Source of the DNA: Pseudomonadota bacterium
Lineage (GTDB): Bacteria; Pseudomonadota; Alphaproteobacteria; Sphingomonadales; Sphingomonadaceae
NCBI GenBank assembly: GCA_029781465.1
Contig: JAKOWQ010000198.1
Location: 1-7,924 of the forward strand
Direction: 5' to 3'
Length of the DNA stretch: 7,924 nt
The notes beneath the pieces are model-generated. The model was not told where the DNA came from. It was given only the letters and a program-made list of their open reading frames with translations, and did not search any database. Position numbers and translations under genes: made by a program. This document shows positions 1-5,660 of the stretch, one piece after another (the stretch's first letter is position 1; every line of letters begins with the position of its first letter).

Positions 1-1
1 G

Positions 2-340
2 TTCTATCCCGAGGCCGAGCAGCAACTGAAGCTCTACCTGCAGAAATACCCCAAGCATCTGCGTGCCAGCTATGCCCGCAACCTTCTGGGCCGCGCTTAC
101 CTTGATGAAGGCAATTACGACGAGGCCGGGACCTGGTTCTACCAGAACTACACCACTGACAAGAACGGCGCCCGCGCGCCCGACAGCCTGCTGTTCCTGG
201 CCGATGCGATGATCCGCAAGAAGGATAACAATCGGGCCTGCATCGCGCTGGCCCGCTTCGCGGATGATTATGCCCCGCTCGCCCAGGGCCGCCTGCGGAG
301 CCAGTACGAAGGGCTGCTCGGCAAGGTGAAGTGCAATTGA
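2..340 (+). CDS. cpoB: Cell division coordinator CpoB / tol-pal system protein YbgF, C-terminal part
   Basis: The open frame entering from the left edge gives 112 residues and ends at TGA 338-340; the start lies outside the window. The visible part is made of TPR-like helical pairs: a segment with YPEAEQQLKLYLQKYP, then LLGRAYLDEGNYDEA, then LLFLADAMIRKKDN followed by ACIALARFADDYAP. This is the arrangement of the C-terminal TPR domain of YbgF/CpoB, a periplasmic protein that works with the Tol-Pal complex and couples outer-membrane constriction to septal peptidoglycan synthesis. The protein ends KVKCN, as many alphaproteobacterial members do. Its neighbour tilS supports the call, because pal-ybgF-tilS is a familiar order in alphaproteobacteria. 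The N-terminal signal peptide and coiled coil of the family cannot be seen here. Another periplasmic TPR protein is possible but less likely. Confidence 0.85.
   Translation, partial: FYPEAEQQLKLYLQKYPKHLRASYARNLLGRAYLDEGNYDEAGTWFYQNYTTDKNGARAPDSLLFLADAMIRKKDNNRACIALARFADDYAPLAQGRLRSQYEGLLGKVKCN
323..329 (+). promoter_or_regulatory. Shine-Dalgarno-like site for tilS
   Basis: AAGGTGA lies inside the last codons of cpoB and matches the anti-Shine-Dalgarno consensus except at one position. It ends 6 bases before ATT 336 and 7 bases before TTG 337. That spacing suggests tilS translation starts right at the cpoB stop, although the tilS frame offers only ATT there. Confidence 0.5.
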
Positions 341-1289
341 TAGGCCGCCCGCGCCCGAACTGACCGCGCGCTTTTCCGCTGACCTCGCCGCGCTGTGGCC
401 AGGTGAGGGGCGGCTGGGCCTGGCGGTTTCGGGTGGGCCTGATAGCCTGGCTCTGCTGCTGCTGGCCCATGCTGCCATGCCGGAGCGGATCGCCGCGGCG
501 ACGGTCGATCATGGCCTTCGCGCCGAAGCGGCCGACGAAGCGGCGATGGTTGCCGGCCTTTGCGGCGAACTGCGTGTGCCCCATGCGACGCTGTGCGTGA
601 CGGTGGGTGAAGGCAACGTGCAATCCAATGCCCGCGCCGCGCGCTACGCGGCTCTAGCGGATTGGATGGAGCGCGAAGGACTTGGCGCGCTGGCGACGGC
701 CCACCATGCCGACGATCAGGCCGAAACGCTGCTGATGCGCCTCAACCGGGGCAGCGGGGCGGCCGGGCTTGCTGGGGTACGGGCGCGCGGTTCCGTGCCG
801 GGCACCCGGCTGGCGTTGCTGCGCCCGCTGCTGGGCTGGCGGCGCGGGGAACTGGCGCGGATCGTCAGCGCTGCGGGGATCGCGGCGACGCAAGACCCGT
901 CCAATAGCGACGACCGGTTTGACCGGGCACGGTTGCGCAAGGAACTGGCGAGTGCCGACTGGCTCGATGTCGCGGCCATTGCGCAAAGCGCGGCTAACCT
1001 TGCCGATGCCGACGCCGCGCTCGAGTGGGCTGCGGCCCGCGAATGGGCCGAGCGGGTCGAGAAGGCGCCGATGGGGCTGACCTATCGCCCGCAGGCGCCG
1101 CGCGCGGTGGCGCTCAGGGTGGTGGCACAGATCGTGCGCGAACTGGATGGCGAGGAGCCGCGCGGATCGGCGGCGGCGCGGGTATTCGATGCACTACTGG
1201 CGCGTCAGCCCGCCTCGATCGGCAGTCTGGTAGCGCGCGCGATGCCCGGTGGCTGGAGCTTCACCAAGGCGCCCGCGCGGCGTGGCTAG
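336..1289 (+). CDS. tilS: tRNA(Ile)-lysidine synthase TilS, apparent non-canonical start
   Basis: TilS uses ATP to attach lysine to C34 of the CAU anticodon of tRNA-Ile, giving lysidine and switching the codon read from AUG to AUA; it is cytoplasmic and usually essential. Counting ATT 336 as residue 1, the PP-loop SGGPDS is at 32-37, followed by TVDHGLR, then the family block with HHADDQAETLLMRLNRGSG and LAGV, then QDPSN with the following Arg-rich stretch. The total of 317 residues suits the shorter alphaproteobacterial form. The frame is open from TGA 327-329 but has no ATG, GTG or TTG before ATG 477, and starting at 477 would remove the PP-loop. ATT 336 overlaps the cpoB stop and has AAGGTGA 6 bases upstream, so I place the start there provisionally; CTG 360 is an alternative. 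A one-base error between 337 and 361, with a true TTG 337 start, is also possible. The function is secure, the start is not. Confidence 0.93.
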   Translation: MDRPPAPELTARFSADLAALWPGEGRLGLAVSGGPDSLALLLLAHAAMPERIAAATVDHGLRAEAADEAAMVAGLCGELRVPHATLCVTVGEGNVQSNARAARYAALADWMEREGLGALATAHHADDQAETLLMRLNRGSGAAGLAGVRARGSVPGTRLALLRPLLGWRRGELARIVSAAGIAATQDPSNSDDRFDRARLRKELASADWLDVAAIAQSAANLADADAALEWAAAREWAERVEKAPMGLTYRPQAPRAVALRVVAQIVRELDGEEPRGSAAARVFDALLARQPASIGSLVARAMPGGWSFTKAPARRG

Positions 1290-1936
1290 CGTGCCTGCAT
1301 TCCCTTTTGCCGCATCCGCCACAGCAACTGGTCAAAGCGGTCCTGCCCGAAAAAGGGTTCATCGTCGTAGACCATCAGCGGCACACCGTAGTGTCCTGCG
1401 ACGCGCTGCTCGGCCTCGTTGCGAAGCAGCGCCTCGTCAAGCCTGGCCTCCTCCGCCACGATTGCCGCGTCCATCTCGGCCAGATCGCAGCCCGCGCACG
1501 CCGCCGCCAGGGCCAGATGCTCGCCCTCGTGCCACATGTCGACCTCGCCCGACCAGATCGTGTGGCTGATCTCTTTGAGGAAGGGCAGCCCCTGGCCGCG
1601 CTCGGCGGCAAGCTGGCCCAATCGGCACAGGCGGTGGATGTAGGGCTGATCCTTGGGATAGGTGCGGGTTGCCATGTCCATCACCACCGGATCGGGGCGC
1701 GCCCAGCGGAATGGCATGCCGACGAATTCCGCGCTGCGGTGGCAATCGCGCATGAAATAGCTGAACCACAGCGGATCGGAATTTGCGAAGAATTCGGGCT
1801 GGCGCACCGCGATCGGGGTAACGACCTTTACGTTCACCCGCGCGTCCCAGTCCCGCTCAAGCTCGATCAGGCGCGGGGTGACGAGATAGGAATAGGGCGA
1901 ACGGAACGACCAGTAGAGATCGACGCTGTGGGTCAC
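1286..1936 (-). CDS. 2-Hydroxychromene-2-carboxylate isomerase family protein (DsbA-fold, kappa-GST-like)
   Basis: The 216-residue protein opens with a beta strand and YWSFRSPYSYL (residues 8-18), the signature of HCCA isomerase/kappa-class GST proteins. The Ser in the SPYSY segment (S13) stands where the glutathione-activating Ser sits in this family. The C-terminal block GVPLMVYDDEPFFGQDR (184-200) carries the cis-Pro (P186) and the usual family ending. Members use glutathione to isomerise a cyclic hemiketal to an open-chain pyruvate in naphthalene-type degradation, but many serve other, unknown substrates, so I do not claim the NahD reaction. I chose GTG 1936 because AAGGAG lies 6 bases upstream; longer starts at ATG 1972 and TTG 1999 add a stretch unlike the family. 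There is no signal peptide, so it is cytosolic. It is divergent from the SDR operon across 63 bp and overlaps the tilS end by 4 bp. Confidence 0.85.
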   Translation of the reverse strand: MTHSVDLYWSFRSPYSYLVTPRLIELERDWDARVNVKVVTPIAVRQPEFFANSDPLWFSYFMRDCHRSAEFVGMPFRWARPDPVVMDMATRTYPKDQPYIHRLCRLGQLAAERGQGLPFLKEISHTIWSGEVDMWHEGEHLALAAACAGCDLAEMDAAIVAEEARLDEALLRNEAEQRVAGHYGVPLMVYDDEPFFGQDRFDQLLWRMRQKGMQAR

Positions 1937-1942
1937 GGCTTG

Positions 1943-1948
1943 CTCCTT
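1943..1948 (-). promoter_or_regulatory. Ribosome binding site of the isomerase gene
   Basis: The minus strand reads AAGGAG here, 6 bases before GTG 1934-1936. It decides the start in favour of this GTG over the upstream in-frame ATG and TTG. Confidence 0.75.
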
Positions 1949-1971
1949 GCCAGCGGCTGTGCATCGCGCCA

Positions 1972-1987
1972 TTAATCGTCCGATTAA
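1972..1987. promoter_or_regulatory. Perfect 7-2-7 inverted repeat, candidate operator in the divergent promoter
   Basis: TTAATCG-TC-CGATTAA is a perfect palindrome with a 2-base centre. It is AT-rich against a strongly GC-rich background and sits between the divergent starts at 1936 and 2000, directly against the ribosome binding site of the first SDR gene. Its length and symmetry suit a dimeric helix-turn-helix repressor such as a TetR or GntR protein. A protein bound there could control both directions. No regulator gene is in the window, so its identity is unknown. Confidence 0.6.
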
Positions 1988-1995
1988 AGGGAGAG
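1988..1995 (+). promoter_or_regulatory. Ribosome binding site of the first SDR gene
   Basis: AGGGAGAG lies 4 bases before ATG 2000, with its GGGAG core 6 bases away. It starts one base after the inverted repeat ends. Confidence 0.65.
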
Positions 1996-1999
1996 TCAA

Positions 2000-2782
2000 A
2001 TGCAGATCGATTCATCCACTGCCGCCGTGGTCACCGGCGGCGCTTCCGGCCTGGGCCAGGCCACCGCCGAGGCGCTGGCTGCCGCCGGGGTCAAGGTGGC
2101 GATTTTCGATGTCAACGCGGACAAGGGCGAGGCGGTTGCCAGCGCGATCGGCGGCCTGTTCTGTCAGGTCGATATTACCAGCGAGGAATCGGTGGTGGCA
2201 GGCTTTGCCAAGGCGCGCGCAGCCCACGGGCAGGAACGGATCTGCGTCCACTGCGCGATGACCAGCCGCCGCGGCAAGACTCTCGCCTGGGACAAGGAGG
2301 TCGGCCAGCTGCGGCGCCTTTCGACCGAGGACTACATTTACGGCGTCCAGGGCATTCTGGTCGCGAGCTACCGCATCGCCTCGCTCTCGGCCGAAGGCAT
2401 GGCCGGACTCGACCCGCTTGAGGATGGCGAGCGCGGCTGCATCACGCTGACCGCATCGGTCGCGGCGCAGGACGGACAGATCGGGCAGGTGATCTATGGT
2501 TCGGCAAAGGCCGGGGTCAACGGGCTGGTGCTGCCGATGGCGCGCGATCTTTCCGATGTCGGGATCCGGGTCAATTCGATCATGCCCGGCATCTTCGCCA
2601 CCCCGCTGATGCTGGGGGCAAGGCCCCAGGTGCTCGAAAGCCTCGCCGCCTCGGTGCCGTTCCCCAAGCGGCTGGGCAAGCCCGAGGAATTCGCCAGTCT
2701 CGCGCTCGAACTGGCGCGCAATTCCTACTTCAATGGCCAGTGCATCCGCCTTGACGGGGCGATCCGCATGGCTCCGCGCTAA
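2000..2782 (+). CDS. SDR family oxidoreductase, HSD17B10 / 3-hydroxyacyl-CoA dehydrogenase type-2-like
   Basis: This is a 260-residue classical-size short-chain dehydrogenase. TGGASGLG (12-19) is the Rossmann loop, and Asp37 at the end of the second strand points to NAD(H). Ser153, Tyr166 and Lys170 (YGSAK) form the catalytic triad. The ending, with RLGKPEEFA and RLDGAIRMAP, closely resembles the C-terminus of human HSD17B10 (type II 3-hydroxyacyl-CoA dehydrogenase), so oxidation of a 3-hydroxyacyl-CoA or a hydroxysteroid-like alcohol is plausible. Two parts depart from the family: the structural NNAG motif reads HCAM (84-87), and the Asn of the catalytic tetrad appears to be replaced (Ile119 in a gapless comparison with HSD17B10 from memory). 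It is the first gene of a two-gene operon, 11 bp ahead of a DECR-like gene, and divergent from the isomerase gene. Fold and class are firm; the substrate is unknown and activity could be altered. Confidence 0.88.
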   Translation: MQIDSSTAAVVTGGASGLGQATAEALAAAGVKVAIFDVNADKGEAVASAIGGLFCQVDITSEESVVAGFAKARAAHGQERICVHCAMTSRRGKTLAWDKEVGQLRRLSTEDYIYGVQGILVASYRIASLSAEGMAGLDPLEDGERGCITLTASVAAQDGQIGQVIYGSAKAGVNGLVLPMARDLSDVGIRVNSIMPGIFATPLMLGARPQVLESLAASVPFPKRLGKPEEFASLALELARNSYFNGQCIRLDGAIRMAPR

Positions 2783-2786
2783 GGAG
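2781..2786 (+). promoter_or_regulatory. Ribosome binding site of the DECR-like gene
   Basis: AAGGAG overlaps the TAA stop of the first SDR gene and lies 7 bases before ATG 2794, which supports co-transcription and coupled translation of the two SDR genes. Confidence 0.8.
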
Positions 2787-2793
2787 ATCGCGC

Positions 2794-3588
2794 ATGGCTT
2801 CACCGTTTCGCGACGGCATTCTCGATGGCAAGGTGGCTTTCGTCGCCGGGGGCACCAGCGGGATCAACCTGGGGATCGCCACCCGCTTTGCCGAACTGGG
2901 TGCCAGGGTGGCGGTGCTGGGGCGCGATCCCGAAAAGGCCGCCAGGGCCGCTGCCGGGATCGGGCAGGGCGCGATCGGCCTTACCGCCGACGTGCGCGAT
3001 TATGGCGCGATCCGCGCCGCGATGGAGGATGTGCATGGCCGCCTGGGGCCGATGGATATCGTGGTATCCGGCGCGGCGGGCAATTTCCTGGCGCCGGTCC
3101 TGGGGATGAGCGCCAATGCCTTCCGAACCGTGGTCGATATCGATCTCAACGGCACCTTCAACGTGTTCAGGGGCTGTCACGATCTGCTGAACCTGCCCGG
3201 CGCGTCGCTGATCGCGATCACTGCCGGGCAGGCGGTCAACGCCCTGCAACTTCAGGCCCACGCCTGCGCGGCAAAGGCCGGGATCAACCAGCTGGTGCGG
3301 GTGCTGGCTCTGGAATGGGGCCCCGATGTGCGGGTCAACGGCATTTCGCCCGGCCCGATCGAGGGAACCGAGGGCATGGCCCGGCTCGCCCCCGATCCGC
3401 AGACCCGGCAAAAGCATTTCGAGAGGATCGCGATGAAGCGCTGGGGCGAGATAGGCGAGGTGGCCGAGTGCGCGGTGTTCCTCTGCTCGGACGCGGCGCG
3501 CTATGTTACCGGCACGATCATCGATTGCGACGGCGGCAGCCAGGTGGGCGATGCCACGCAGCGTTCGCTGGACAAAGGCCTCGCCTAG
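2794..3588 (+). CDS. SDR family oxidoreductase, DECR2-type 2,4-dienoyl-CoA reductase-like
   Basis: The 264-residue protein has GGTSGINLG (19-27) as its Rossmann loop, and Arg44 after the second strand, which fits NADP(H). SGAAGNFLAPVL followed by NAFRTVVDIDLNGTFNV (109-124 region) and ISPGPIEGTEGM (184-195) match peroxisomal-type 2,4-dienoyl-CoA reductase (DECR2) rather than ordinary SDRs. The usual YxxxK is absent: Lys161 is present in the HACAAKAG segment, but the Tyr position is Ala157. That is normal for this subfamily, while the Ser usually found two residues before the Lys is Ala159 here. Members reduce 2,4-dienoyl-CoA to 3-enoyl-CoA so that polyunsaturated or conjugated acyl-CoAs can enter beta-oxidation. 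Its operon partner, an HSD17B10-like dehydrogenase, fits a CoA-thioester pathway. The actual substrate is inferred, not shown. Its stop shares CTAG with the convergent L,D-transpeptidase gene. Confidence 0.87.
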   Translation: MASPFRDGILDGKVAFVAGGTSGINLGIATRFAELGARVAVLGRDPEKAARAAAGIGQGAIGLTADVRDYGAIRAAMEDVHGRLGPMDIVVSGAAGNFLAPVLGMSANAFRTVVDIDLNGTFNVFRGCHDLLNLPGASLIAITAGQAVNALQLQAHACAAKAGINQLVRVLALEWGPDVRVNGISPGPIEGTEGMARLAPDPQTRQKHFERIAMKRWGEIGEVAECAVFLCSDAARYVTGTIIDCDGGSQVGDATQRSLDKGLA

Positions 3589-4262
3589 CCTTCGACCAGC
3601 GAGTCGCCCTTGCCGACCGTCTTGCCCTTGGTGATGTAGACCCTGGTTCCAACCGGGGCGAGCGCGAACAGTTTGGCCGCGAAGGGATCGGGCACGCCGA
3701 TGCAGCCGTGGCTGGCATAGCCTTTTTCCACCTTGGTCCCGTGGATCGCCACGCCATCGTCGGTCAGGTTCATGGTGAAGGGCATCGGCGCGCGATCGTA
3801 GGTGCTCGAATAATGGTCCTTGTCTTTCCACTTCACCGGGAACACCCCCAGCGGTGTGGGTTTTTCGCTGGTTCCCAGCAGGACCGCCGTCGCGCCGATT
3901 TCGTAGCCGCCCTGGAACACCGATAGCACCCGGGCATCGAGATCGACCGTTACGACCAGCGGACCGGCGGGCACACCCTTCGCGTCCCAGTGCCACTCGC
4001 CATAGCGGATCGGGCCGGTGATCGGCAGGATCCGCTTGATGACGAAGCGCTCGTCGCGCGGGGTTGGGGCCGGAGCCGGGGCGGGCGCCGGGCTGGCCGG
4101 TGCCTTCGCGGCGACTGCGAAATCCTTGTCGGCAACCGGCGCAGCGGCGGTGGGGACGGCAGGCGCGGAGGGCGCCCTATCATTCGAAAGCAGCAGCGCG
4201 CCGCCAGCCGTGACCAGCGCAAGAAACACGCCAAGCAATAGGACGGGTGGATTGGGTTTCAT
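3585..4262 (-). CDS. L,D-transpeptidase family protein (YkuD domain), membrane-anchored
   Basis: The 225-residue protein starts with a short basic/Pro head and a hydrophobic helix (about residues 7-25) that acts as a membrane anchor or uncleaved signal. An Ala/Pro-rich linker follows (about 30-68, including an AP repeat), then the YkuD domain (about 100-212). The catalytic signature is visible: His174 in AIHGT, then Ser184-His185-Gly186-Cys187, with Cys187 as the nucleophile. YkuD enzymes act in the periplasm, forming 3-3 peptidoglycan cross-links or attaching proteins to the wall. The residue after CI is Gly rather than the Arg common in SHGCIR, so the subfamily is unclear. ATG 4262 is preceded by GAGGAG 10 bases upstream. 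The gene is 113 bp downstream of the glycosyltransferase on the same strand and could be read from its transcript or from its own promoter. Confidence 0.9.
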   Translation of the reverse strand: MKPNPPVLLLGVFLALVTAGGALLLSNDRAPSAPAVPTAAAPVADKDFAVAAKAPASPAPAPAPAPTPRDERFVIKRILPITGPIRYGEWHWDAKGVPAGPLVVTVDLDARVLSVFQGGYEIGATAVLLGTSEKPTPLGVFPVKWKDKDHYSSTYDRAPMPFTMNLTDDGVAIHGTKVEKGYASHGCIGVPDPFAAKLFALAPVGTRVYITKGKTVGKGDSLVEG

Positions 4263-4272
4263 CGCGACCGAA

Positions 4273-4278
4273 CTCCTC
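4273..4278 (-). promoter_or_regulatory. Ribosome binding site of the L,D-transpeptidase gene
   Basis: The minus strand reads GAGGAG 10 bases before ATG 4262. The spacing is slightly long but the match is good. Confidence 0.55.
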
Positions 4279-4303
4279 GCAAGACAGCCTTTGCCGTGGG
4301 TCT

Positions 4304-4316
4304 GGCGAAAATCGCC
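4304..4316. other. Short inverted repeat between the glycosyltransferase and L,D-transpeptidase genes
   Basis: GGCGA-AAA-TCGCC has perfect 5-base arms and a 3-base loop. It lies 42 bases upstream of the L,D-transpeptidase start and 60 bases after the glycosyltransferase stop. No T-run follows on the minus strand, so it is not a convincing intrinsic terminator; it may be a weak hairpin in the leader, or chance. I see nothing else in this 113-bp gap. Confidence 0.25.
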
Positions 4317-4375
4317 GGTCCCATCCAGCCAACTGTGGCCGCCGTTCCGCTGCGGGACTTGCTAGCGCGCAAAGG

Positions 4376-5590
4376 TTAACGTGCGGGAACCAATGCCATT
4401 TCTTCGAACAGATCGGCGTAGTGGCTAACCATGGTTTCGATCGCGAAACGCCGCACACGCTTTAATCCTGCGGTGCGCATCCGCGCGCGGCGTTCGGGAT
4501 CGGCAATCAGCTGTGCCATCGCCGCCGACAGCGCGATCTCATCGTCGACGGGCACCAGTTCGCCGCTGACGCCCGGTTCGATCACGTCGCGCGGGCCGAA
4601 GCGGCAATCGCTCAGCAGCAGCGGCGCGCCGCAAGCCAGCGCTTCAGCGGCGACCGTCGGGAACCCTTCCCAGCGGCTGGGCAGCACGAACAGGTCCGCG
4701 CGCGCCATCCAGGCATAGGGATTGGCGACAAAGCCGATGAAGCGGACATATTCACCCACCCCCAGCTGCGCGGCGAGCCGGTGCAGCTGGTTAAGGCGGC
4801 TGCCCTTGCCCAGGATCACCAGCGCATGGGTGCGCCAGATTCCACTTGCCGCGAACGAGCGGATCAGCACCTCGTGGGCCTTCTGGTATTCGAGCCGCCC
4901 GGCGCACAGCACATAGGGACGGTTGGGGGCGCCGGGGATCGGCTCGTCCTTGGCCGCGGCGATCGCGGCCAGATCGATCGGGTTGTTGATCATCCGCATC
5001 TTGGCCGGATCGAGCCCAAGATCGCCCACAAGGCCCTGGGCCATGTCGGTCGAATTGGCCAGCACCGCGTCGGCGCGGGCATAGGCCATGCGGGTCAGAC
5101 CCAGCGAGACCCGCTTGACGAAGGGGTTGGGAGCCTCTTCCTCGATCACCGCCAGGACGTTGTTGCCTTCGCGCGCGATCCAGCGCGGGCGTTCCTTGCC
5201 CATCCCCATCAGCGCCAGCCAGGCGAGCAGATTGGTGCCCTTGAGAAAGCTCATCGCCACGTCGGGCCGGGTTTCGCGCACCATCTTGCGAAAGGCGAGC
5301 GGCGCGCGCACCGCGCTGCCGATCAGCTTGCCGGGAGCATATTGCGCGCTGTTGGGGCCATCGTAGTTGAAATGGGCCTCGCCATCTGGCGCGACCATCA
5401 CCCGGTCCTGATCCTCGATATGCTCAAGGTAGGGCCCGGCCTTGCGCAGCAGCCCCATCCGCACGTCGAAACGCGTGGGATCGAGCTGGTTGAGCAGGTG
5501 CACGGCCACACGCTCCGCCCCGCCGCCGTGAAGCGACGAGAGCATCAGCAGCACCTTGACCGGGCGCGCCGGAGAGGTGATTCCGTGCAT
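4376..5590 (-). CDS. Glycosyltransferase family 4 (GT-B fold) protein
   Basis: The 404-residue protein has both halves of a GT-B retaining glycosyltransferase. The N-terminal domain opens with a strand and SSLHGGGAERVAVHLL (18-33), the Gly-rich acceptor-side loop. The C-terminal GT1/GT4 domain has CAGRLEYQKAHEVLI (229-243), then FIGFVANPYAWMARADLFVLP, and the EX7E motif Glu308...Glu316 within SRWEGFPTVAAEALA, which binds the nucleotide-sugar donor. Such enzymes add sugars to lipid-linked or surface polysaccharides; the sugar and acceptor cannot be told. No transmembrane helix is evident, so it is cytosolic or peripheral. I chose ATG 5590 because a perfect AAGGAGG lies 8 bases upstream; an in-frame extension to 5635 would run through that site. 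The gene is divergent from the PLD-family gene and upstream of the L,D-transpeptidase gene, an envelope-flavoured setting. Confidence 0.92.
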   Translation of the reverse strand: MHGITSPARPVKVLLMLSSLHGGGAERVAVHLLNQLDPTRFDVRMGLLRKAGPYLEHIEDQDRVMVAPDGEAHFNYDGPNSAQYAPGKLIGSAVRAPLAFRKMVRETRPDVAMSFLKGTNLLAWLALMGMGKERPRWIAREGNNVLAVIEEEAPNPFVKRVSLGLTRMAYARADAVLANSTDMAQGLVGDLGLDPAKMRMINNPIDLAAIAAAKDEPIPGAPNRPYVLCAGRLEYQKAHEVLIRSFAASGIWRTHALVILGKGSRLNQLHRLAAQLGVGEYVRFIGFVANPYAWMARADLFVLPSRWEGFPTVAAEALACGAPLLLSDCRFGPRDVIEPGVSGELVPVDDEIALSAAMAQLIADPERRARMRTAGLKRVRRFAIETMVSHYADLFEEMALVPAR

Positions 5591-5598
5591 TAACCAAA

Positions 5599-5605
5599 CC
5601 TCCTT
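5599..5605 (-). promoter_or_regulatory. Ribosome binding site of the glycosyltransferase gene
   Basis: The minus strand reads AAGGAGG, the full consensus, 8 bases before ATG 5590. It fixes this start over the longer in-frame alternative. Confidence 0.85.
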
Positions 5606-5621
5606 GCGCCCTGGAGAGCGC

Positions 5622-5649
5622 CTTGCCATTGCCAATCAGGGCTGGCAAG
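5622..5649. promoter_or_regulatory. TTGCCA repeat cluster with 7-bp inverted arms, candidate regulatory site
   Basis: TTGCCA occurs twice in tandem (5623-5628 and 5629-5634), and its complement TGGCAA occurs at 5643-5648. CTTGCCA (5622-5628) and TGGCAAG (5643-5649) form inverted 7-base arms with a 14-base gap. The cluster sits in the 70-bp stretch between the divergent glycosyltransferase and PLD-family starts. A shared operator is possible; chance is not excluded. Confidence 0.35.
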
Positions 5650-5660
5650 TGCCCCGGCAA

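Noticed and set aside
477..1289. Short tilS starting at ATG 477
   Set aside because: It would lack the SGGPDS ATP-binding loop that is plainly encoded upstream in the same frame.
1025..1975. Long + strand open frame (316 codons) across the tilS end and the isomerase gene
   Set aside because: It is the antisense shadow of the isomerase gene, which has family motifs and a ribosome site; the shadow translation is low-complexity and Arg/Ala-rich.
2012..2803. 263-codon minus-strand open frame opposite the first SDR gene
   Set aside because: It mirrors the SDR codons in high-GC DNA, shows no recognisable domain, and the + frame has clear SDR motifs.
2733..3996. Nearly 400-codon open frames on both strands over the DECR-like gene
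   Set aside because: Both are Arg/Gly/Pro-rich shadow translations without motifs, while the 2794-3588 frame carries a full SDR signature.
4050..4110. GC-rich repetitive stretch as a possible DNA repeat or regulatory element
   Set aside because: It encodes the Ala/Pro linker of the L,D-transpeptidase, and coding fully explains it.
4304..4316. Intrinsic terminator after the glycosyltransferase gene
   Set aside because: The stem is only 5 bp and no T-run follows on the minus strand.
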